Shown here in pieces: positions 23,705 to 29,080 of a DNA stretch of 29,080 nucleotides. This DNA comes from an uncultured Alistipes sp. GTDB taxonomy: Bacteria; Bacteroidota; Bacteroidia; Bacteroidales; Rikenellaceae. The stretch spans positions 1 through 29,080 of the forward strand of contig URRP01000031.1 in NCBI GenBank assembly GCA_900550375.1. Direction: 5' to 3'. The position numbers and the translations under genes are program-made. Position 1 is the stretch's first letter, and each line of letters begins with the position of its first letter. The notes beneath the pieces are model-generated. The model was not told the origin of the DNA. It searched no databases and was given only the letters and a program-made list of their open reading frames with translations.

Positions 23705-24063
23705 AAACGGATCGTCTGCTGACGCCCCGCGAGCGGGAGATTCTGGGACTGCTGGCGATAGAAGGGCTGACGGTGAAGCAGGTTGCCGACCGGATGTGCG
23801 TAATTGTTCAGTGCATCTACAATCACTTGCAGGTAATGTACGACAAAGCGGGCGTGAACCGCGCCACGCATTCGCTGGTGAGCTGGTGGTATCGGCAGAA
23901 TTTCGGGATCACCTTCGACATTCCCGACAAGGCTCGGAAGATCGGCGCGATACTGCTGCTGGCGCTCTTCGCTGTTGAGGTGACGAATACGAATCTGATT
24001 TGTCGGGCCATGCGGGTGCGGCGGGGTAGAAGAAATGAAATAGAGTTTTTAGCAGGGGTTTAA
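23701..24063 (+). CDS. LuxR-type HTH protein with C-terminal hydrophobic segment
   Basis: A 120-residue protein. Residues about 6-65 form a LuxR/GerE helix-turn-helix, with LTPREREILGLLAIEGLTVKQ, then VADRMCVIVQCIYNHL and VMYDKAGVNRATHSL. After a linker there is one hydrophobic segment (IGAILLLALFAVEVTN) and a basic tail. No receiver or ligand-binding domain is present. It starts inside the stop of the preceding gene. It probably regulates phage transcription; the hydrophobic segment suggests membrane association or a hydrophobic oligomerisation surface. Confidence 0.82.
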   Translation: MKTDRLLTPREREILGLLAIEGLTVKQVADRMCVIVQCIYNHLQVMYDKAGVNRATHSLVSWWYRQNFGITFDIPDKARKIGAILLLALFAVEVTNTNLICRAMRVRRGRRNEIEFLAGV

Positions 24064-24074
24064 TTTACGAGACA

Positions 24075-24347
24075 ATGAATATTCGCGACATACAGAATGC
24101 GTTGATCGAATCGGCCGATCTCGTGGCGTTGGCGGTATGCCGTCGTAATGCTCCAAAATCGGACATGATGACACAACGAGAGTTGTACAATAGTTATGAT
24201 CGGAAATGGATTAATTACCATATTCAGCAAAAGAATATTCGAGGGATCAAGGCCGGAGCAGCAAAAAATTCGGCCGTACTGTATAGCCGATTAGAGGTCG
24301 AGGCTTTGCTGAAAGCTGAAAAAATAGACAGAGTAGGATTGAGATAA
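24075..24347 (+). CDS. Small putative DNA-binding (excisionase-like) protein
   Basis: A 90-residue protein. The part MMTQRELYNSYDRKWINYHI, followed by KNIRGIKAGAAKNSAVLYSR and LEVEALLKAE, has the layout of winged-helix excisionase or MerR-like DNA-binding proteins (helix-turn-helix, wing, then a residue pattern guiding a second helix). It is 12 bp after the LuxR-type gene. A likely role is excisionase or early regulator; the family assignment is by pattern only. Confidence 0.6.
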   Translation: MNIRDIQNALIESADLVALAVCRRNAPKSDMMTQRELYNSYDRKWINYHIQQKNIRGIKAGAAKNSAVLYSRLEVEALLKAEKIDRVGLR

Positions 24348-24351
24348 TATG

Positions 24352-24420
24352 CCCCGAAGCCGATATGTTTATGATTGGGATTTTGTTTGATGGATTGGCG
24401 TTTATCGTCTTCGGGGTTTT
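24352..24420 (+). terminator. Large-loop terminator-like hairpin
   Basis: CCCCGAAG (24352-24359) pairs perfectly with CTTCGGGG (24409-24416), and CGATA (24361-24365) with TATCG (24403-24407), leaving a 37-nt loop. TTTTG follows. It lies five bases after the excisionase-like gene, so it probably ends or attenuates the first early transcript. Confidence 0.6.
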
Positions 24421-24528
24421 GTAAAGGTTCGCGCGCCTTCAAAGCGCAAAATGGTTATCAGAGCGATAGTTCTTTCTGCCCACCGTGATGGCTCGCAGGA
24501 AGATGACAGTCGGGAAAGACCGGCAACT
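24421..24528 (+). other. Non-coding leader before the tRNA-like RNA
   Basis: No ORF of note is seen here. Short potential hairpins are present (GCGC around 24431-24453, and an imperfect CAGT..ACTG stem at 24507-24528 that ends where the tRNA-like acceptor stem begins). No exact TAnnTTTG box was found, so I cannot say whether the RNA downstream has its own promoter. Confidence 0.3.
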
Positions 24529-24742
24529 GGTGTAGTGGCGGAATGGTATACGCAGGGAACATGAAGCGGTCTGATGCAAAAGGACAGACAAAACAATGAA
24601 AGAGGTTGTGAACCCTCGGTTCTGTCGCCCAAAACCGCAAGGCAGGGATGCCGTTCGGATAATAAGATTGAGAGAGCCGAGAGGGCGTTCCCCGAACAAT
24701 CGACATAGTAAAGCATTGCAGGTTCGACTCCTGCCTACACCG
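24529..24742 (+). ncRNA. tRNA-Leu-like RNA with about 126-nt structured insert
   Basis: The ends form a complete tRNA frame. Acceptor stem GGTGTAG (24529-24535) pairs with CTACACC (24735-24741). T8-G9 follows, then a D-arm GGCGGAATGGTATACGC with a GCG/CGC stem (24538-24540 with 24551-24553) and the GG of the D-loop. The T-arm is GCAGG-TTCGACT-CCTGC (24718-24734), and G is the discriminator. The D-arm sequence is of the tRNA-Leu type. No anticodon loop follows. Instead GGGAAC (24555-24560) can pair with GTTCCC (24687-24692), enclosing 126 nt rich in hairpins: GACAGA/TCTGTC, GAGG/CCTC, and GGCA-GGGA-TGCC with a GNRA loop. A 12-codon ORF starts at 24561. It could be an interrupted phage tRNA, an intron-bearing tRNA, or a tRNA-mimic RNA. 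Confidence 0.6.
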
Positions 24743-24793
24743 CGACAAATTAGATGGGCAGGGTTCAAGACCTTGTTCGGACTTTAAAAAGCA

Positions 24794-24958
24794 ATGGTTA
24801 TGAAACTGGAGTATGAAGATGATCGATTCTATGTATACGGATCGCTGACGCCCGACGAGGTGCAGTGGCAGAACGACAAGGATCGTGGTATGTTCCGGCG
24901 CGCGATCCTGCGCAATGTAATGAACCTGTTTGTCCGTAAAATTCTCTTCTTCCTATGA
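24794..24958 (+). CDS. Small hypothetical phage protein (54 aa)
   Basis: The frame ATG at 24794 to TGA at 24958 gives 54 residues, beginning MVMKLEYEDDRFYVYGSL; an ATG six bases on (24800) is an alternative start. It ends RKILFFL. Its stop overlaps the next start by four bases (ATGA), which supports real translation. Composition is charged with a hydrophobic C-terminus. No family is recognised. Confidence 0.55.
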   Translation: MVMKLEYEDDRFYVYGSLTPDEVQWQNDKDRGMFRRAILRNVMNLFVRKILFFL

Positions 24959-25383
24959 CAGTCGTACATGCACATCATGAGGAATACCTCGTCTATCCGA
25001 GCACTCGGATACCGGCCCGCTATGGGTACGATCTGACCGCCAAAATGAAGGATGAGCCTGTGGTTGTCCTCTGCGGCGTCGAGGAGCCGAAAATACGGCT
25101 CACCCACACGGATTTGCACGAATTCGCCCGCCTCATCAACGAAGCGATCACCCATGATCTCGGGTGCGAATCTGGAAGCTGCGAGGTGACCTACGAAGGA
25201 CTTACGGCATCGGTGGATTTCTATGCCGAATACGCATCCCGTATCGGTGGTAGTCACGACGACGGCAGCGTGGAGCGCTACGCCGAGTTCATGGGTGACA
25301 GAGTGGATATCCTCGTAGTATACGACGACTACGGCCGCGAGTACACGGACTATGCTGCGATACTTGAAAAGTCATTGAATTAA
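24955..25383 (+). CDS. Hypothetical phage protein
   Basis: A 142-residue acidic soluble protein (SVERYAEFMGDRVDILVVYD, YGREYTDYAAILE). It contains two Cys close together (DLGCESGSCEV). I do not recognise the family. It is coupled by an ATGA overlap to the small upstream gene and lies 19 bp before the next gene of the DNA-processing cassette. Confidence 0.65.
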   Translation: MTVVHAHHEEYLVYPSTRIPARYGYDLTAKMKDEPVVVLCGVEEPKIRLTHTDLHEFARLINEAITHDLGCESGSCEVTYEGLTASVDFYAEYASRIGGSHDDGSVERYAEFMGDRVDILVVYDDYGREYTDYAAILEKSLN

Positions 25384-25402
25384 CAAACCAAATTCTACAA
25401 TC

Positions 25403-25831
25403 ATGGAAGAAGCAAAATTAACTACCAACGCTGCGGCGTTGATTCCGAATTCCGAGGCATTCACGGGTGATATGCCCGATCTGAACCAAGCGCAACCGGC
25501 ACCTCTGGAGATCACTTCGGAGTATTGGTCACCGAAAGAGAAATACGAGAAACGGCGGATGTTCTTCATGGACTTACGCTCGGAGAAATCGATCGACGAA
25601 CAGAGCGGGCAGGATGTCGATCTTCTGGTCGCCTATTTCGTGGAATCGGTCGACGGTCGCAAACGTGTCGTTCGTCAGGCGAGCCGGCGTCTGACAGCCG
25701 TGTTCGAGAATTTCCAGAAAACGATCCGTCCGGGTATGGCCTTCGAGATCACCTATCTGGGAAAGGAGCGCAACGCGACCAATTCCTTTATGTCCGACCG
25801 GTGGGCAGTTGTACCTCTTAAAATCGAATAA
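25403..25831 (+). CDS. Hypothetical phage protein upstream of the RecE-like nuclease
   Basis: A 142-residue protein with a disordered Ala/Pro-rich N-terminus (about 1-40) and a beta-rich C-terminal half (DLLVAYFVESVDGRKRVV, MAFEITYLGKERN, WAVVPLKIE). The latter could be a small barrel such as an OB fold. The next gene is a RecE-like nuclease, a place where phages often encode an annealing or single-strand-binding partner. That role is a guess from position, as no motif confirms it. The following start lies one base after its stop. Confidence 0.65.
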   Translation: MEEAKLTTNAAALIPNSEAFTGDMPDLNQAQPAPLEITSEYWSPKEKYEKRRMFFMDLRSEKSIDEQSGQDVDLLVAYFVESVDGRKRVVRQASRRLTAVFENFQKTIRPGMAFEITYLGKERNATNSFMSDRWAVVPLKIE

Positions 25832-25832
25832 T

Positions 25833-26978
25833 ATGGCTGAAGATTACGGATTCAACGTCTTCGATCTGGCAGGTGCAGCACCGGCTTCCGAACCTCTTGT
25901 GTCGCTTCATTTCGACCGCGAGGAGTATACTCCCTTCGAGCAGCTGCTGGAGCATATCCGGCAGTTGCCGGAGCGGCCGGCGCGAGTTCCGATCAAACGG
26001 CTCAACGTGGGCGGCAGGGTAGTGTCCGACAGCATGGATCGTTACCTCGCCCATCAGGGCGAGAGCAGCAGTTTGTTGAAGGAGGCTCTGAAATCACCGC
26101 GTCATTACTACATCGCCCGAAACATGGAGCTGAAACCGAAGAATTCGCACCATTTCGACTTTGGGACATTCGTTCACGCTGCGGTTCTGGAGCCGTCGAA
26201 GTTTTCGAAGGTTCGCGTGCTGCCGCCGGCCAGCAAGACCACGGCCTCCGGCTGCCGGAGATTGATCCGCTACTACTGGGAACTTCTCGGCATTCAGGGT
26301 GATGTGGATTTGACCGACCAGAAGATCGGTGCGCTGCGTGTGATGATCGAGACGCTTCACGCCGCGGCGAAAGAAGCGGGGTATACCTTCATCAAGGAGG
26401 AGGACGCGAAGATTATCGAGGCTATTCGCATCGCCTACAAAACCTACGGCGGCGGTATCCTTCCGAAATTGATGCAGTACGTTAAATCCGAAACATCGAT
26501 GTACGGCACAGACCCCGATACCGGCATGAAGGTGAAGATTCGCCCGGACGGGATGCTGCTGGAGGAGAATTTCGGTATCAACGCCATTCTGTCGATCAAG
26601 ACGACGAGCGCCGCCTCAGTGTCGGCCTTCTATAACGACTGCGCTAAATACCGCTACGAACTCTCCGAGGGGATGTACCTGAAAGTTGCCAGCCAAATCA
26701 CCGGCCGGCCGTTCACGGCGACGTTGATGGTGATGATCCAGAACACGCTTCCTTTTCAGATTGCGCTGATCTTCTGGGATGCCGAAGACCTTCAAATCGG
26801 CAAGTACAAGTACGCGCAGGCGCTCGACATCGTGAATCGCTGCCGTGCTTCGAACAACTGGCCGGGCTTCGATGCGCTGGCCGAGGAGGGAGCGTTCGGA
26901 ATCATTCAGGGCAAGCTGCCCGGCTATATCAAGTCGGAACTGCTGCCGCAATACTTGCCCGATGTCGAAGCTTATTAA
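25833..26978 (+). CDS. PD-(D/E)XK nuclease-like protein, DUF3799/RecE-like
   Basis: A 381-residue protein of the DUF3799 type, related to the exonuclease domain of RecE. Visible motifs: FGTFVHAAVLEP (His116, Glu120), the conserved Glu in KSETSMYG, KIRPDGM (Asp239), and ILSIKTTSA, whose Lys256 corresponds to the catalytic lysine. In the usual [D/E]xK element the acidic residue is replaced by Ser254. The start is placed at MAEDYGF, just after the upstream stop; the open frame extends further but overlaps the previous gene. The likely role is processing double-strand ends for recombination or replication, with NinG next door. Confidence 0.82.
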   Translation: MAEDYGFNVFDLAGAAPASEPLVSLHFDREEYTPFEQLLEHIRQLPERPARVPIKRLNVGGRVVSDSMDRYLAHQGESSSLLKEALKSPRHYYIARNMELKPKNSHHFDFGTFVHAAVLEPSKFSKVRVLPPASKTTASGCRRLIRYYWELLGIQGDVDLTDQKIGALRVMIETLHAAAKEAGYTFIKEEDAKIIEAIRIAYKTYGGGILPKLMQYVKSETSMYGTDPDTGMKVKIRPDGMLLEENFGINAILSIKTTSAASVSAFYNDCAKYRYELSEGMYLKVASQITGRPFTATLMVMIQNTLPFQIALIFWDAEDLQIGKYKYAQALDIVNRCRASNNWPGFDALAEEGAFGIIQGKLPGYIKSELLPQYLPDVEAY

Positions 26979-27333
26979 GACGCTTGACGAAGTGTTCAGC
27001 CGCTACATCCGGCGACGGGACTGCCCGAACGGTATCGGCCGCTGCATCAGTTGCGGGGCGCTGGTAACTTACGATACCTGCGACGCCGGCCATTATATCG
27101 GACGGGCGCACCTGACGACACGGTGGAACGAGGTCAATGTCCACGCCCAATGCCGTCTGTGTAACCGACACAAGTACGGCAACCTGAAAGCCTACCGCTG
27201 CCGATTGATCGAGGTGTATGGGGCGGATGCGGTCGCTAAACTGGAACAGATGAAACACCATACGGTTCACCTTCGGGAGAGCGACTATCGGGAACTGATA
27301 GATTATTACAAAACAAAATTAAACAGATTATGA
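26962..27333 (+). CDS. NinG-family recombination protein
   Basis: A 123-residue NinG (lambda Rap-like) protein. Cysteines are arranged as RCISCG (28-31), a later Cys and the GHYIGRAH motif, and NVHAQCRLCNRHKYG with a second CxxC (64-67), the family's zinc-binding nuclease pattern. Rap cleaves branched recombination intermediates. MSKLIKTL is chosen as start; it overlaps the end of the nuclease gene by 17 bases, while the longer open frame upstream is Arg/Cys-rich out-of-frame sequence. The stop overlaps the next ATG (ATGA). Confidence 0.9.
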   Translation: MSKLIKTLDEVFSRYIRRRDCPNGIGRCISCGALVTYDTCDAGHYIGRAHLTTRWNEVNVHAQCRLCNRHKYGNLKAYRCRLIEVYGADAVAKLEQMKHHTVHLRESDYRELIDYYKTKLNRL

Positions 27334-27935
27334 TCGATCTTAAAAACTACGCTCCGCAATCGCCGGAGTTCAAACTGCCGAAAAACGTATCCTTCCCACG
27401 TGTGATCTTCGAAGGGGCAAAAGACATGGACGAAATCCGCAAGCACCTGTCGGGAAAGTTCATAGCAGAGAGTGTTACCACTGCTAAAGCAATCAGAATG
27501 CTCGACAGCTACGAAAAAGCGTCTATCCGCGCCAATTACTCGGAGCTGATGGAGGATGAACAGCCGAAACTCGAAACGCAGCTTGCAGAGATCGAAGCGA
27601 ACTGCAAGCAAATGACCAAAGACGCCCGCGAAAAGCTGCAAGCTATCGTCACGCAAATCAGAGATCTGGTCTATCAGGTCAAGCGCGGTGAGAAAGAGGT
27701 CGACCTGCCGGGCGATACGACGGTCAAGATGGCCTTGTGCGGACATTACCTCTACTACGCATGGATCGACGGCCAATTTCAATTGTGCAAGGTTGAAAAG
27801 ATTCCTTCATGGGACGAGCAGAGTCTCTTTGCGAATCTGGAGACCAACAAGCAGGCTTTCCTCGATGTCTTGGGTATCGATATGAACGAAGCGACCTATG
27901 AGCAGACTTCAGCACAGGGCGGGCAGGAAGAGTAA
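27330..27935 (+). CDS. Hypothetical phage protein with coiled-coil region
   Basis: A 201-residue soluble protein. Residues about 70-125 are Glu/Lys/Gln-rich and probably a coiled coil (PKLETQLAEIEANCKQMTKD). The N-terminal part (NVSFPRVIFEGAKDMDEIRK) and the C-terminal part (HYLYYAWIDGQFQLCKVEKI) look globular. I do not recognise the family. It is translationally coupled to ninG and overlaps the HNH gene by 38 bases, so it belongs to the same replication/recombination cassette. Confidence 0.7.
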   Translation: MIDLKNYAPQSPEFKLPKNVSFPRVIFEGAKDMDEIRKHLSGKFIAESVTTAKAIRMLDSYEKASIRANYSELMEDEQPKLETQLAEIEANCKQMTKDAREKLQAIVTQIRDLVYQVKRGEKEVDLPGDTTVKMALCGHYLYYAWIDGQFQLCKVEKIPSWDEQSLFANLETNKQAFLDVLGIDMNEATYEQTSAQGGQEE

Positions 27936-28167
27936 CTACGTTCACCAATTACAGAATACTTACTGGCAGGAGGTGTGCCGTCTCGTGCGACTGCGCGACG
28001 GCCACCGCTGCCAATTCTGCGGGAAGAGTCATTCTCTTGAGATCCATCACAAGACCTACTACATCGACGGCCGATCTATCGTAGGCTGCGAAAAAGAACA
28101 TCTGGATTGTCTGATAACACTCTGTGCGGAGTGTCACCAAAATCAACACTATGGCAAAGCAAAATAA
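27898..28167 (+). CDS. Small HNH endonuclease-like protein
   Basis: An 89-residue protein consisting of one HNH domain. Zinc-binding CQFC (38-41), the active-site pair HH (50-51) in LEIHHKTYY, and LCAECHQNQH (76-80 with His) are all present. Tiny stand-alone HNH proteins in phages act as nicking or packaging-associated nucleases. This one is among replication genes rather than terminase genes, which are not in view. It overlaps the genes on both sides. Confidence 0.88.
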   Translation: MSRLQHRAGRKSNYVHQLQNTYWQEVCRLVRLRDGHRCQFCGKSHSLEIHHKTYYIDGRSIVGCEKEHLDCLITLCAECHQNQHYGKAK

Positions 28168-28996
28168 AGACACATTTCTTCTGCGCCACGATTTCTTTCC
28201 GCAGATCAAGATGCTTTCGATGGAACAGAGAGGGCACCTGTTAACAGCTATCTACGCTCATGCTACGGAGGAGGAGCTGCCGCAGATGGATGACCTGACA
28301 AAGCTCTGCTTCGGCTTCATACGGGCCTCTTTGGATGCAAATGCCAAGAAGTATTACGCCGAGTGCGAACAGAATCGGGAGAACGGAAGAAAGGGCGGTC
28401 GCCCCAAGAAAGCGGACGGTTTAGAAGATAACCGATCGGTTTCGGATGAAAGCGAAGGGTTAATTTCAAAACCGGAGGAAAAACATGAAAACCCTATTGA
28501 ATCTGTATCTGATTCTGATATTGATTCTGAATCTGATTCTGTCTCTGTTTCTGAAACTGAAACGCGCGATGAAGAGAGAGAGAAATTTTTTGAAATATTC
28601 TTTTTTCGAAATTTCAGAAATCCGCTACGTGAAGTCGACCGTTTCGTCAACCACTATCAGGCTACTGGATGGATGCGCAAAGGCGAGAAGGTCGTCGATA
28701 AAGCAGCGCTTGCGAGGGCGTGGGCCGAAGAGAAAACCACCGAGCCGCCGCGTTATCCGGTGGGGTTCCTGCAGTGCTGGCATGAAATCTACGACAAGCT
28801 ATCGACGGTGGCCGTATGCCGCGATATGCTGACCGATCTTCTGGTAGTGGAGGTAACGCGAGACAGACTTACGCTGACGGTGTCCAGCAGAGGACTGGCA
28901 ACATTGATCGAAGGAAATATATCCCTTGTCAAACCGATTTTTGATAATCATTATCCCGGACGAACCCTTCACTATCGGATTCCGAAAGGAATGTAA
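28151..28996 (+). CDS. DUF6291-like putative phage replication protein
   Basis: A 281-residue protein. The N-terminal domain (about 1-85) begins MAKQNKDTFLLRHDFFPQ and ends with NRENGRKGGRPKK, the layout of DUF6291-type phage proteins often found in replication modules. A Ser/Asp/Glu-rich linker (about 110-145) is coded by near-repeated GATTCTGA-type DNA. The C-terminal domain includes DRFVNHYQATGWMRKGEKVV and PRYPVGFLQCWHEIYDKL. MAKQNKDT is the chosen start, overlapping the HNH gene by 17 bases. The function is probably initiation or helicase loading; this is inferred from position and layout, not from a catalytic motif. Confidence 0.65.
   Translation: MAKQNKDTFLLRHDFFPQIKMLSMEQRGHLLTAIYAHATEEELPQMDDLTKLCFGFIRASLDANAKKYYAECEQNRENGRKGGRPKKADGLEDNRSVSDESEGLISKPEEKHENPIESVSDSDIDSESDSVSVSETETRDEEREKFFEIFFFRNFRNPLREVDRFVNHYQATGWMRKGEKVVDKAALARAWAEEKTTEPPRYPVGFLQCWHEIYDKLSTVAVCRDMLTDLLVVEVTRDRLTLTVSSRGLATLIEGNISLVKPIFDNHYPGRTLHYRIPKGM
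28499..28562 (+). repeat. Degenerate TCTGAT repeat tract within the replication gene
   Basis: A 64-bp AT-leaning tract of imperfect CTGATT/CTGAAT/CTGTTT units codes the Ser-Asp/Glu linker. TGATTCTG recurs at least three times. It could be only linker codon bias, a slippage-prone site, or origin iterons within the replication gene. Confidence 0.5.
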
Positions 28997-29013
28997 CAAA
29001 TGCTTTTACCGCA

Positions 29014-29080
29014 ATGAAATCAACGAAACAAATCAAAATCGAAATCCGCAACCGCTGGACAGGTTCTATCCTTTTCGAGT
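29014..29080 (+). CDS. Partial CDS: probable pentapeptide-repeat phage protein
   Basis: Only the first 22 codons are in the window (MKSTKQIKIEIRNRWTGSIL followed by FE). The IEIRNRWTGSILFE pattern is the usual N-terminal cap of pentapeptide-repeat proteins found in Bacteroidetes phages, but the repeats themselves lie beyond the end of the window, so the call is tentative. Confidence 0.5.
   Translation, partial: MKSTKQIKIEIRNRWTGSILFE

Noticed and set aside
24529..24742. Group I intron in a tRNA-Leu
   Set aside because: The insert of about 126 nt is too short for a usual group I intron, no conserved P7-type core was recognised, and the expected T33 and anticodon bases are not seen at the exon edge.
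24757..24784. A second T-arm-like sequence (CAGGG-TTCAAGA-CCTTG) followed by TTCGGAC
   Set aside because: The stem needs a G-U pair, and no matching 5' acceptor strand GTCCGAA or D-arm is found upstream.
1..29080. CRISPR array
   Set aside because: No regularly spaced identical repeats with unique spacers were seen; the repeat clusters near 1600 and 28500 are short and lack spacers.

Overview
The window looks like a piece of a Bacteroidales chromosome, most likely an Alistipes/Rikenellaceae-type genome. This is inferred from the GC-rich core genes, TAnnTTTG-type -7 promoter boxes, the gene order parA-parB-DUF5683-lytic transglycosylase, OstA-like and SurA-like envelope genes, and GH2/GH78 enzymes. 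No database search was possible, so the genus is an inference.

Layout. (1) Positions 1-1810 are the end of one integrated element. It holds a tyrosine recombinase, a small coupled ORF, and a 250-bp repeat-rich stretch next to the 3' end of mnmE, which probably served as the attachment site. (2) Positions 1811-18868 are ordinary chromosome. A minus-strand run parA-parB-DUF5683-mltD-like-mnmE (chromosome segregation, cell wall, tRNA modification) is divergent from a plus-strand series: CPBP protease, PPIase-like lipoprotein, SurA-like PPIase and OstA-like protein (envelope biogenesis). Two exported glycoside hydrolases follow (GH2, and GH78-like alpha-L-rhamnosidase), each behind a strong terminator. 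An acyl-carrier-protein-like gene that appears to lack the phosphopantetheine serine closes this part. (3) At 19042-19090 lies the 3' half of a tRNA-Arg(TCT) gene with its own terminator. This is the scar left when a second element, a prophage, integrated; the prophage runs from about 19091 past the right end of the window.

Prophage. The leftward arm (23274 to 19204) carries an S24/LexA-type repressor, a stand-alone HsdR-N-type PD-(D/E)XK protein, a small exported membrane protein, a P63C protein and an ORF6N protein: a lysogeny and accessory module. A compact switch at 23281-23357 has a perfect 21-bp palindrome between the -33 and -7 boxes of the rightward promoter, and a leftward -7 box facing it. 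The rightward arm encodes small DNA-binding proteins, then a structured RNA region, then a DNA-processing cassette: RecE-like DUF3799 nuclease, NinG, HNH protein and a DUF6291-type putative replication protein. The window ends at the start of a probable pentapeptide-repeat protein.

The most unusual object is at 24529-24742. A tRNA-Leu-like acceptor stem, D-arm and T-arm are all intact, but about 126 nt of structured sequence sits where the anticodon loop should be. This split or tmRNA-like RNA in the phage early region is the best candidate here for something undescribed.
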